Assembly: GCF_000746845.1 (NCBI RefSeq)
Contig: NZ_KN050846.1
Coordinates: 565,394 to 629,393 of the forward strand
Source of the DNA: Altibacter lentus
GTDB lineage: Bacteria > Bacteroidota > Bacteroidia > Flavobacteriales > Flavobacteriaceae
Length of the DNA: 64,000 nt
Reading direction: 5' to 3'
Part shown: positions 45,309 to 53,917 of the stretch, one piece after another
How the letters are laid out: each line of letters begins with the position of its first letter
Position numbering within the stretch: the stretch's first letter is position 1
The notes under the pieces: generated by a model
Database searches by the model: none
What the model saw: only the letters and a program-made list of their open reading frames with translations
What the model was told of the DNA's origin: nothing
Made by a program: the position numbers and the translations under genes

Positions 45309-46468
45309 CCTATCCCAGCGTACTAACCGAAGCACACCCCAACCTTTTCCGAATCGATCAACAGTTAAATAAATTGGTCCAAAAGATCGAATTGCTTAAT
45401 TATGTCAACCCGATCAACATTGAGCAGGAAAAACGGAATTTTTTTGCTTCCAAGTACAATATCAATCCTAATTTCAAATACCGAAAGATCGATTTTGATG
45501 CACATAAGTTGCAGCAAGCGCTCTTCTCACAGGATATAGACAGTATTCGAGATCCGGATACTCAAAAGTTTTACAGAGATGTGATCTACGACTATTCCGG
45601 TCTGGTCCAATGCATCGAAACTATTGGGAAAGGAAGAAAATTTTATTACAATGCTCTTAAATCGTTTGGTACGCCTACCCAAAAGGATGTAGAGAATGCA
45701 CAATTCATTCTTCATTTTCAAGATGAAGAATACAACCAGGAAATGTTCCCAGTATTTAGTGCCGACGAGGCTACCGAGTATTTTCTGGAATTCTCAAAAA
45801 AATACGATTTTGAGGTATCCATAAAGCATTCTACCAAGATCACGGCCGCAGCGATGGTTCAGAATAATACACAACGTATGTTGTTAAAGAAAAATCATCG
45901 TTTTAGTGCCAATCAACTAAAAGTTCTCGCCAATCATGAGATAGGGGTGCATCTGGTCACCACTTTCAACGGGATGAAACAAGCTTTAAAGATCTTTCAT
46001 AACGGATTTCCAAACAATGTGGAAACACAGGAAGGGCTTGCGGTTTTTAGTGAATATATGAGCGATTGTCTTACGCTATACCGCTTAAAGGAGCTTTCGT
46101 ATCGTGTGCTGGCTGCAGATAGCCTCCATAAAGGATTTAATTTTTGCGATACTTTCGATCTTTTACACAATCAATATAAGCTCAATAGGGAAGAGGCCTA
46201 TAACATTTCCCTTCGGGCTCATCGAGGGGGTGGCTTTACCAAAGATTATAAATACCTTACCGGACTTAAAAAAGTATATGATCACTACAAAACAGGAGGT
46301 GATCTGTCTCTTATGTTGACAGGGAAAGTATCCTTAAAGCATGAGCAAACCATACAGAAATGGCAACAGGAAGGTCTCGCACAAAAAATCACCTACAAGA
46401 ACGAGGCGTTCCACTCCAATACCAATTCCAACAATACCATCGATTTCATTCTTCAGAATCTAAAATAG
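45305..46468 (+). CDS. DUF1704 / QEGLA-motif zincin metallopeptidase
   Basis: The 387-residue protein has the family's HExxxH metal site HEIGVH (His211, Glu212, His216) and the QEGLA motif at 242-246, the third-ligand region. Bacterial members were named flavohemoglobin expression-modulating proteins, but the fold is shared with the eukaryotic MATCAP tubulin carboxypeptidases, so peptidase activity is likely. It has no signal peptide and acts in the cytoplasm. It overlaps the amidohydrolase gene by four bases and ends at a terminator, so it closes the three-gene operon. The substrate is unknown; a peptide or amide made by the ATP-grasp partner is an inference. Confidence 0.88.
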   Translation: MTYPSVLTEAHPNLFRIDQQLNKLVQKIELLNYVNPINIEQEKRNFFASKYNINPNFKYRKIDFDAHKLQQALFSQDIDSIRDPDTQKFYRDVIYDYSGLVQCIETIGKGRKFYYNALKSFGTPTQKDVENAQFILHFQDEEYNQEMFPVFSADEATEYFLEFSKKYDFEVSIKHSTKITAAAMVQNNTQRMLLKKNHRFSANQLKVLANHEIGVHLVTTFNGMKQALKIFHNGFPNNVETQEGLAVFSEYMSDCLTLYRLKELSYRVLAADSLHKGFNFCDTFDLLHNQYKLNREEAYNISLRAHRGGGFTKDYKYLTGLKKVYDHYKTGGDLSLMLTGKVSLKHEQTIQKWQQEGLAQKITYKNEAFHSNTNSNNTIDFILQNLK

Positions 46469-46494
46469 AAAAGCAGGCAAAATTGCCTGCTTTT
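46469..46494. terminator. Intrinsic terminator between the QEGLA operon and the T9SS gene
   Basis: Perfect stem AAAAGCAGGCAA/TTGCCTGCTTTT with a two-base loop at 46481-46482. The A and T flanks let it act on both converging transcripts. Confidence 0.85.
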
Positions 46495-46524
46495 CCGGTA
46501 TTAACTAATCTAGTCTGAAAAAGA

Positions 46525-49338
46525 CTACTCTTTAATAATCTGATACGTTCCTATCTGTCCGTTCACGGTTGCTTTCAGGATATAGGTCCCTGTAGCAAAT
46601 CCTGAAACATCCAGTTGTGAACTTGTAGCATTGATCTTCTGGTTCAACACCGTTTGACCCAGCATGTTGTATACGGCCACATGCTCGATGGTATCCAGTG
46701 CACTTATCGTCAAGATCTCATTGGCCGGGTTCGGATAGAAGCTAAAGCCTTCGATTCCGTTCTCGTCCACACCTAACAAGTAACCCTGGATCAAGATATC
46801 GGACGCAGCTCCTGTGTTCACTACAAACACATAGTACGCCTGTCCGGCTACCGTATTGATCGATGCATTCACGCCCGGACCACACTGGTTGGTTCCCTGA
46901 GGCACCAAAGTAAGTTCTGCTTCGGTCGAGCTCTCATCCGGAGCTGTATAGAACGTTACTGAACTTGCTCCTCCAGGATTCAAGATCGTACAAGACGCTC
47001 CGCCGTTTCCTTGAGAGACAAAGTTGTACCAAACTCCATTGGCTCCGTCTATGTTACACCCCGTTGGGTTGCCGGCCTCTGTCGTTGCAGCAGGCATCGC
47101 TACGCTAGGATCGGTATAAGGGAATCCTATCTCATCCACATCAATGGAGTTGGCGATCATATCGTTTGGCGGAGGTACCGGAGTACAGTTAAGGTTCAAG
47201 GAGAAGTCGCCCTGAGCGCCTCCAAATCCGTGTACTAGGATGTAGTAGGTTGTACTACCATCACCCTGGAAGGCTACTTCCGACTGAAGACCACAGGGAT
47301 CGTCGTTGTCACCAATACAGGTCAACGTACCACAGTCTCCCGAGTACACCGTAAGTTTACTGTCATAAGCAGTGCCACCATCACAAAGTGATACCACATA
47401 GTCGGTTAGTAAGCCGCTAGTATCGGTAAAGGTATACCAAACACCGGGCGCAGTGATCGAAGTGTTACACACCGGAGCCGCAGCATCCAAGGTGGCAAAG
47501 TTGGTAGAGCCTAAAATAGTCTGTCCACAGCTAATGGTCTCAGCATTCGCACATTCGTCGTTGGCAGCCACCGGGTTACAACTAACCGTCATGTTGAAAG
47601 CACCGGAACCAGTTCCAAATCCTTCCACAGCAATATAATATGTACTTACCCCATCAGAAATAAAGGATACTTCAGACTGAAGGCCACAAGCGTCGTCGTT
47701 ATTGACAACCACGGCTCCGCCACAGGCATCATACACAGTAAGTATAGAATCGTACGAAGTACCGCTACACAACGAAAGTGTCACGATCTCATTCACAACG
47801 GTTCCTGTAAAGGAATACCACTCGTCCGGAGAGGCATTAAACCCACCGGTATCGGTATTATCGGCTGTAGTGCCAACAACAATTTCTCCGCACGTTACGG
47901 GAGTCGCTCCTATACAAACATCATTGTTAGGTGGTGGTGTCCCTGCGATAGCCACAATACCTAGTTCGGCACAGTTTGCATTCACCGGTCCTAAAGCAGT
48001 CGCTGCTCCAGTTGAAATATCTACAGAAGCCCATTCATTTGCACCACCTCCAATATACGCACCCATATATAGTGTGTTTGTAACAGGGTCGAAATCGGCA
48101 TCCTGTGCAAAGTTGATCGAAATACCTAAAGGTCCAATAAGGGTTGCAACGGCTGTACTAACGTCTACAGCGTAGAGGACATCTGCCCCTAATTCTGCCA
48201 TATATCCGTTCCCGTCATTATCGATGGCTAACCAGATTCCTAAAGCCCCTGGTAACACAGCAGTTCCCACAACGGTAAGTGTCCCGGTAGCAAGATCTAC
48301 AGTATAGATTGTATGATCATCTCCGAATCCCGTAAGTGCATACATTGTACTATTACTATAATTCCAAGCCAGTCCGCGAACTCCGTGATTTGCCTGAATA
48401 TTTGTCAAAGGCCCTACAGTTGTTTCAACACCGGTTACCGGGTCAATTGATATAAGAGAGAGGGTTGCGTTGTCAAGCGCATATAAGTTCCCGGAGCCAT
48501 CATAATCTCCGGCAAACAATTGAGAAGTTGACGTGTTCACGGCATTGATCGTATAAGGACCTCCTAAAGCAAAGGTTCCCATATCGTCTGAACAGAATCC
48601 TGCATCGAAGGCAAAGACCTCGTCCATACCGCCGCCACCGCCGCTGTTAAGTACTTCTACCTCCCAACCACACGAATTAACAACAGCCGTTGCACTAAAC
48701 TCAAAGGTCAAAGCTCCACTGGTCGAAGTAAAGACTGCAGATCCATTAGCGGCAATCATTCCGGCAAGGGTATCGGTATTTGCATTTAAATTACTGTCAT
48801 AAATTTGTGGTGAAGAAGTATCCGGACCATCATAAATATTAAGAATGTCAAAGGTTCCGAAAATATTAAATGATAAAAATTCTACTTCTAGACCAGTACC
48901 GGTCAAGGTTGTAACTGTAGTACACCCACAATTAGGATAATCTCCCGGATCGCCTGATGAGGTTCCTGTACAGACACCTCCCGGACCTCCATTCACACCA
49001 TCTGTTGGATCATAAAAGAAATCACCGGTCGCCACGGCGAAGGTCTCTGTAGCCCCCGCAGTAGGAATAATATTAGCCAAGGAATTTCTGTTTTGCGAGT
49101 TATAATACGCATGGATCATTTGCCGTTCTACGGCTGTGAACTCACTAGTGTCAACCCCGGCTTGATTACCCTGAGCTGCAATTCGTGCCAGCAGGTCATC
49201 AATGGTGGTTGTGTTCTGAACCTGTGTTCGAAAAAGTTGTTCTTGTTGTAATTCGGCTTGAATGGCCGAACTTGGCGTTTGTGCAAATGTATTTCCAACT
49301 AGAAACACTAAGCTTAACGCTAATGTAATTCTCTTCAT
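46525..49338 (-). CDS. Large secreted protein with T9SS type A sorting domain
   Basis: The 937-residue product starts MKRITLALSLVFLVGNTFAQ; the frame is open to 49425 but that part would hide the signal peptide. After an N-terminal helical segment comes a CUB-like domain (about 85-230), a low-complexity propeller-like region with DYDGSGNLYALDN and LAWNYSNSTMYAL repeats, and at least two tandem beta-rich repeats of about 120 residues that share NDxC...A, a WYxFT strand, CGLQSEV and STYYI. The C-terminal 75 residues (FSFYPNPANEILTIS through KATVNGQIGTYQIIKE) form a T9SS sorting domain, so the protein is exported and attached to the surface. Its function is unknown; adhesion or binding is plausible. 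Confidence 0.9.
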   Translation of the reverse strand: MKRITLALSLVFLVGNTFAQTPSSAIQAELQQEQLFRTQVQNTTTIDDLLARIAAQGNQAGVDTSEFTAVERQMIHAYYNSQNRNSLANIIPTAGATETFAVATGDFFYDPTDGVNGGPGGVCTGTSSGDPGDYPNCGCTTVTTLTGTGLEVEFLSFNIFGTFDILNIYDGPDTSSPQIYDSNLNANTDTLAGMIAANGSAVFTSTSGALTFEFSATAVVNSCGWEVEVLNSGGGGGMDEVFAFDAGFCSDDMGTFALGGPYTINAVNTSTSQLFAGDYDGSGNLYALDNATLSLISIDPVTGVETTVGPLTNIQANHGVRGLAWNYSNSTMYALTGFGDDHTIYTVDLATGTLTVVGTAVLPGALGIWLAIDNDGNGYMAELGADVLYAVDVSTAVATLIGPLGISINFAQDADFDPVTNTLYMGAYIGGGANEWASVDISTGAATALGPVNANCAELGIVAIAGTPPPNNDVCIGATPVTCGEIVVGTTADNTDTGGFNASPDEWYSFTGTVVNEIVTLSLCSGTSYDSILTVYDACGGAVVVNNDDACGLQSEVSFISDGVSTYYIAVEGFGTGSGAFNMTVSCNPVAANDECANAETISCGQTILGSTNFATLDAAAPVCNTSITAPGVWYTFTDTSGLLTDYVVSLCDGGTAYDSKLTVYSGDCGTLTCIGDNDDPCGLQSEVAFQGDGSTTYYILVHGFGGAQGDFSLNLNCTPVPPPNDMIANSIDVDEIGFPYTDPSVAMPAATTEAGNPTGCNIDGANGVWYNFVSQGNGGASCTILNPGGASSVTFYTAPDESSTEAELTLVPQGTNQCGPGVNASINTVAGQAYYVFVVNTGAASDILIQGYLLGVDENGIEGFSFYPNPANEILTISALDTIEHVAVYNMLGQTVLNQKINATSSQLDVSGFATGTYILKATVNGQIGTYQIIKE
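47150..47930 (-). repeat. Tandem internal repeats in the T9SS protein gene
   Basis: Two imperfect copies of about 360 bases encode protein repeats with the common blocks NDxCxxA, TISCGQ or PVTCGE, WYTFTD or WYSFTG, YDSxLTVY, NDDxCGLQSEV and STYYI. A third, more diverged unit (PPNDMIANSIDVDE) precedes the sorting domain. The pattern suggests duplication of a beta-sandwich module. Confidence 0.7.
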
Positions 49339-49570
49339 AATAATAAAATATTTAATGTTAGTTACTATTTCTTTAAAGTTACAGAAAATTGTTTTAGCTG
49401 CGTTAAAATTTCGACAATAAAACAATATTATCGGTGTAGGTTTCTCACTTTGTTAATATCGAATTTTGAGCCGGTTTACAGTTTTCCTACAGCTTAGGGA
49501 TGTAGAATTCAGGCTAATATCTGAACCACAGTGCCTTAACCTAAAAAGTCTTTCGTTGTTAATAAAGCAG

Positions 49571-49978
49571 CTACAGAAACTTCGACTTAAGTTCCGGGGT
49601 GGGGATCATGCAGCTTTCCTTTTTGCCGTACCAGCGGTAACGGTTCTTTGCAATATAGTCGTAGACCCGGTTTCTAATAAATTTAGGTACAATCATAAAG
49701 CCGTAGAGAAGGGGGTAGGCCCCGGAAAGTTCTTTGGCAATACGCAATGCAGCTGAAGACTTTTCATAGCTTTTATTGCCGTCAATAAGTATGATGGAAT
49801 CTGTTTTTGAAGTATCTATATCATGTTCGTTCACCAGTACCATCCCCACATTGCTCTGTAAGGCTGCAAATCGAAAGACATCTTTTTTATCCCGTTTTAT
49901 AATGAAAACTACCGAGCTGTTACAAAGATTACAGACCCCGTCGAATAAAATTATCTTGTGTGATACGTTGTGACTCAT
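49571..49978 (-). CDS. DCC-family (DUF393) thiol-disulfide-like protein
   Basis: The 135-residue protein opens MSHNVSHKIILFDGVCNLCN, where DGVCNLC is the DCC-type CxxC signature, followed by the conserved FRFAALQS strand and a hydrophobic C-terminal region. The family is annotated as thiol-disulfide oxidoreductase DCC but has no proven substrate. Its ATG overlaps the stop codon of the mutS2-like gene (ATGA), so it is the last gene of a coupled pair. Confidence 0.9.
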   Translation of the reverse strand: MSHNVSHKIILFDGVCNLCNSSVVFIIKRDKKDVFRFAALQSNVGMVLVNEHDIDTSKTDSIILIDGNKSYEKSSAALRIAKELSGAYPLLYGFMIVPKFIRNRVYDYIAKNRYRWYGKKESCMIPTPELKSKFL

Positions 49979-52134
49979 ACTTTTTCCAGTTCTTCCATAT
50001 TAACATTGGTCGTGAACATGCCATAGTTAACGATCGCTTTATTCTTTTCTATCGTATCGATGGTGCCAATTGCCCTGCCGTCTATCATGCGTACTCTGTC
50101 ACCCACCTTAAGGGCTACTTTGGGTTTGGAAGGAGGTGCTTTCTTGGCCTCTTCTTTTTCAGCTTTTTTACGCTTTCGTATCACCGCCACCTTTTCCTCG
50201 ACCTCTTTCTCGGTAACACGTTTCTTGGCCGTTTCTTTCTGCTTTACTTTAGGAGCAATTTTCCTGCGTTTGCTGTTCTCGACCATCACCAGCTTGAGAA
50301 GCTCATCGATAAGAGCTTTCTTTTTCTTGTTATTGAAATATTTTTCTGAAAGTTGGTCGAATTTTTTTCCCAGACTTATCAATTTCTGATTGGCATCATA
50401 CAATTCCTGATAACTTTCCAATTTTTCCTGAACCCTAATATTGATCTCTTCCAGTTGTTTGCTTTCTTCTCTGGCTCTTTGTTCTTCGGTCTTTAGATTT
50501 TCTGAAGTCTTCCGTAGCTGTGACCGCTCTTTCTGAAGGTTCGCAATGGTCTTGTCAAATCGTATTTTCCCTCGTGCTATCTTTTTCTTTGCTTTATTGA
50601 TCAAACTATAAGGGATCCCGTTCTTCTGTGCCACTTCAAAGGTAAAAGAGCTTCCTGCTTCTCCCAGATGAAGCTTATAGAGCGGCTCCAGACTCTTACT
50701 GTCAAACTGCATATTCGCATTCATTGCAAATGGCAGTTCATTTGCCAAAAGCTTCAGATTGGTATAATGGGTCGTAATGATTCCAAAGGCTTCTCGCTCA
50801 TAGAACACCTCTAAAAATGTTTCTGCTAACGCCCCGCCCAATTCAGGATCACTACCTGTTCCAAACTCGTCGATAAGGAAAAGGGTGTTCTCATTGCATT
50901 TCTTTAAGAATTGGTTCATCTTCTTGAGCCTGTAACTATAGGTACTCAAATGATTTTCGATCGATTGGTTGTCCCCAATATCGGTGAGTACTTTGTCAAA
51001 ATAGCACACCTCACTTTGCGGATCTGCCGGAATAAGCATGCCACTCTGTAACATCACTTGCAACAATCCCACTGTTTTTAAGGTAATACTCTTTCCGCCC
51101 GCATTAGGCCCCGAGATCACGATGATGCGCTTTTGAGGGTCAAGTTCTATGGTCTGCGGATAGGTGATTTCTTTACGTTTCCGATTGGATACTAAAAGGA
51201 GCGGATGATACGCCTTTTGCAGAAGGATGTGTTTTTCTGAAGTGATCCTCGGTAAAACAGCGTTTATCCCTTTGGCATATTTTGCTTTGGCCGAAAGTGT
51301 ATCGATCGTAATCAAATAATCCTGAAACGTTGAAAGCAATTCAAAATAGGGTCGTATTGTTTCAGTAAGCGCCTTTAGTATGCGTTTGATCTCTTCCTGT
51401 TCTTCATAAAGTAAATTGCTCAATTCATTTGCAAAATCCAAGGTTTCCTGAGGCTCGATATACACGATGCTTCCTGTTTTAGAGCTCCCCAGCACAGCAC
51501 CCTTTATCTTGCGACGATGCATTGCCTTTACCGCTAGGACCCTCCTGTTTTCAACGATGGTCTCTTTAATATCGTCCAGGTAATCAGACTGTCCATAGCG
51601 ACTCAAAGCTTTGGTGAACGACGAGTTGATCTGGCTGCGCACCACCCGCAGGCGCTGTCGGATCTCGAATAGATCATTTGAAGCATCATCCTTAAGCTCG
51701 CCATACCTGTCGATAACCGCACCAATGGAATCACCTATAAGCGGTGTATGGTGAATCGTTTCAGAAAAATCATTTAAATAGGTATAGAATTCTTCATATT
51801 TCTTAAAAAAGGCAAGAAGGATCTTGGTGGTTTCTGAAATTGTCAAAATTCGCCGAAACCCTGAAACGTCTAAACTGCTGTTCTCGATCTCCAACATGCG
51901 AAGCTCTCTGAATATAGGGTCAAAACCGTGGTTGGGAATTGGATTATCGCCTTCCAAAGAGGCTTTAAATTCCCGAACGCGATGCAATTCGGGAGCTATC
52001 TCCGTTTTATTCCTGTATGGCGCTATAGCGAGTACAGTTTCGGTGCCCGGTTCTGTGACACAGAATGTTGAGATCTGTTTCAAAACAGCAGGGAATTCTA
52101 AGTCTTCTAAAGTTTTTTTATCTATGCGGATCAT
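49975..52134 (-). CDS. MutS2-like ATPase without Smr domain
   Basis: The 719-residue protein (from the ATG at 52134, MIRIDKKTLEDLEFP; a longer frame to 52290 has no support) has the MutS core and ABC ATPase: Walker A GPNAGGKSITLKT near 341, LIDEFGTGSDPELGG as Walker B, a TTHYTNLK switch, and a coiled coil with basic KK-rich segments. It then ends with a KOW-like KVGDRVRMIDGRAIG strand. The Smr nuclease domain of B. subtilis and Helicobacter MutS2 is missing, so nuclease action is not expected; ribosome rescue or recombination control are options. It diverges from ung with 50 bases between starts. Confidence 0.9.
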   Translation of the reverse strand: MIRIDKKTLEDLEFPAVLKQISTFCVTEPGTETVLAIAPYRNKTEIAPELHRVREFKASLEGDNPIPNHGFDPIFRELRMLEIENSSLDVSGFRRILTISETTKILLAFFKKYEEFYTYLNDFSETIHHTPLIGDSIGAVIDRYGELKDDASNDLFEIRQRLRVVRSQINSSFTKALSRYGQSDYLDDIKETIVENRRVLAVKAMHRRKIKGAVLGSSKTGSIVYIEPQETLDFANELSNLLYEEQEEIKRILKALTETIRPYFELLSTFQDYLITIDTLSAKAKYAKGINAVLPRITSEKHILLQKAYHPLLLVSNRKRKEITYPQTIELDPQKRIIVISGPNAGGKSITLKTVGLLQVMLQSGMLIPADPQSEVCYFDKVLTDIGDNQSIENHLSTYSYRLKKMNQFLKKCNENTLFLIDEFGTGSDPELGGALAETFLEVFYEREAFGIITTHYTNLKLLANELPFAMNANMQFDSKSLEPLYKLHLGEAGSSFTFEVAQKNGIPYSLINKAKKKIARGKIRFDKTIANLQKERSQLRKTSENLKTEEQRAREESKQLEEINIRVQEKLESYQELYDANQKLISLGKKFDQLSEKYFNNKKKKALIDELLKLVMVENSKRRKIAPKVKQKETAKKRVTEKEVEEKVAVIRKRKKAEKEEAKKAPPSKPKVALKVGDRVRMIDGRAIGTIDTIEKNKAIVNYGMFTTNVNMEELEKV

Positions 52135-52184
52135 TCCCCGGGTTTCTTGTAATTTTACATGAAGGTAGCACAAAAGTACTAATA

Positions 52185-52850
52185 ATGGATGTAAAAATTG
52201 AAGCCGGCTGGAAGGAAGCATTGGAGGATGAATTTGAAAAGAAATACTTCCAAGATCTAACAGATTTTGTGAGAGAAGAATACACAACACACACCTGTTT
52301 CCCGCCCGGGAATCAAATTTTCGCAGCCTTCCGGCATACCCCTTTTCACAAAGTAAAGGTTGTTATCCTGGGGCAGGATCCGTATCACGGACCGGGGCAG
52401 GCAAACGGCTTGTGTTTTTCGGTGGCAGATGGGATCGTAAAGCCTCCGTCATTGCTAAATATCTTTCAGGAATTACAAGCAGATGTTCAAAGATCGGTGC
52501 CACAATCCGGTAATCTGGAGCGGTGGGCAGATCAGGGTGTCTTATTGCTTAATGCCACATTAACGGTGCGCTCACATCAAGCAGGCAGTCATCAAAACAA
52601 AGGATGGGAACAGTTTACGGATGCGGTTATACAGCGTCTTTCAGAAAAAAGAGAAGGACTTGTCTTCTTATTATGGGGCGGATATGCCAAACGAAAGGGT
52701 GCCAAGATAGATGCTTCCAAACATCTGGTACTAAGCAGTGGACATCCCTCGCCATTAAGTGCCAACAGAGGCTACTGGTTTGGAAACAAACATTTCAGCA
52801 AAACAAATAAGTTTTTAAAGGAAAATGGGCAAGAGCCCATTGTATGGTAA
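52185..52850 (+). CDS. ung: Uracil-DNA glycosylase Ung
   Basis: The 221-residue enzyme starts MDVKIEAGWKEALEDEF; the frame is open to 52065 but the family N-terminus begins here. Catalytic Asp65 in GQDPYHGPGQANGLCF, the LLNATLTVRSH strand and the HPSPLSANRGYWG loop with His187 are all present. It removes uracil from DNA to start base excision repair. It diverges from the mutS2-like gene. Confidence 0.97.
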   Translation: MDVKIEAGWKEALEDEFEKKYFQDLTDFVREEYTTHTCFPPGNQIFAAFRHTPFHKVKVVILGQDPYHGPGQANGLCFSVADGIVKPPSLLNIFQELQADVQRSVPQSGNLERWADQGVLLLNATLTVRSHQAGSHQNKGWEQFTDAVIQRLSEKREGLVFLLWGGYAKRKGAKIDASKHLVLSSGHPSPLSANRGYWFGNKHFSKTNKFLKENGQEPIVW

Positions 52851-52887
52851 TTTTATAAACGCCCGGAAGAAGCGGGGAGGAGATGAT

Positions 52888-52995
52888 CTATTCTTCTTCG
52901 GGTACTTCAGATTCGGAGGCGTCATTACAGCTAAATTGCAACAACAAGAAGTTAGTTACAAGCAAGGCCCCCAATACGATTAAAAATGTATACAT
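52888..52995 (-). CDS. Small membrane/secreted protein, 35 residues
   Basis: The minus-strand frame encodes MYTFLIVLGALLVTNFLLLQFSCNDASE followed by an acidic end; it starts at an ATG after an A-rich leader. One hydrophobic helix is followed by a Cys and an acidic tail, so it is either a short membrane protein or a tiny lipoprotein-like product (F-S-C is a weak lipobox). It is too short for ordinary gene calling. Similar short flavobacterial proteins with a helix plus an F-S-C-N segment seem familiar, but I cannot verify that. It lies between ung (convergent) and the PBP-like gene. Confidence 0.5.
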   Translation of the reverse strand: MYTFLIVLGALLVTNFLLLQFSCNDASESEVPEEE

Positions 52996-53062
52996 ATCTC
53001 TTACTTTTATAATATAAAGATGCACGGATGCTCCAGAGGTTGCGTGTTGTTGTAATTTATTT

Positions 53063-53917
53063 TTAGAAATTATGTAATATGCTCTTGGACAACATCTTAT
53101 TCTTTATAAGATCAAGTTTCAGCAATTGAGATTGAATTCGATCTACTTGTAGTTCTGTTAAATTCTCCTGACTCCACTCCGTAAGGTCTAACCATTCTTC
53201 TACATCCTGCAACTGCTGTCCGTACCTGTTTGAGATCATGGTGGCAATACCGGGTATGTTCTTGAAATCACTTGTAGTACGATTAATAATTTCCAAAATA
53301 TCCCGAACGGCTTCACCATGTGAGGCTATAAATTCGTTGCGTACGGCGATTACAAAACACGGCCAGGGTGTAGGACATTCCCCTAGAATGCGAAAAGGCC
53401 CGTCATCCACATACGGTTTTGTAGTGAATTTTTCCCACATAAAATAGTCGCCCTGTCCTTTGGGCAAGCCTTCCAAGGCCCCTTCAAGATCACCGATCAC
53501 TTTAAATTTAAGGTCCTTTTCCATATCCCAGCCTTTATCTTCGGCATGTACATACGCCATGAGGTGTGAGCCCGATCCAAAACGACTGATAGCCGCATGC
53601 GTGCCTCTAAGGTCTTCTACATTTGTATAGGGAGCTGTATCGGCTACGTGAATTCCCCAAATTAACGGAGATTTTACAAACACCTGAACAATGCTGCTGG
53701 GGTTTCCTTTTATGATATCGCGGATGATCCCTTCAGTAAGGATGACAGCCATATCGATCTCTCCCGAACGAAGCGCTTTGTTCATTTGTCCGGTTCCCCC
53801 GGAAAAATCCTTCCAGCGAAGATTGATCCCCTTTTCCTGATATTCTTTGTTCCTTAGGGTAAGATACCAGGGTAGATTAAAATGCTCGGGGACGCCGCCT
53901 ATGGTGATCGTTTTCAT
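53063..53917 (-). CDS. Cytosolic periplasmic-binding-protein-fold protein (SsuA/NMT1-like)
   Basis: The 284-residue protein reads as a PBP type 2 fold of the SsuA/NMT1 class: ITIGGVPEHFNLPWYL, GGTGQMNKALRSGEIDMAV, GSGSHLMAYVHAED and a middle FRILGECPTPWPCFVIAV. It lacks a signal peptide, and no ABC permease or ATPase is nearby. Cytosolic members of this fold can be enzymes or sensors, such as MqnA/MqnD in futalosine menaquinone synthesis or Thi5-type enzymes. Here it overlaps the nucleoside phosphorylase gene by four bases (ATGA), the closing gene of a coupled operon. The function is unknown. Confidence 0.8.
   Translation of the reverse strand: MKTITIGGVPEHFNLPWYLTLRNKEYQEKGINLRWKDFSGGTGQMNKALRSGEIDMAVILTEGIIRDIIKGNPSSIVQVFVKSPLIWGIHVADTAPYTNVEDLRGTHAAISRFGSGSHLMAYVHAEDKGWDMEKDLKFKVIGDLEGALEGLPKGQGDYFMWEKFTTKPYVDDGPFRILGECPTPWPCFVIAVRNEFIASHGEAVRDILEIINRTTSDFKNIPGIATMISNRYGQQLQDVEEWLDLTEWSQENLTELQVDRIQSQLLKLDLIKNKMLSKSILHNF

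Noticed and set aside
47702-48175. 157-residue plus-strand frame opposite the T9SS gene
   Set aside because: Low-complexity Thr/Pro/Val composition mirrors the repeat-rich coding strand.
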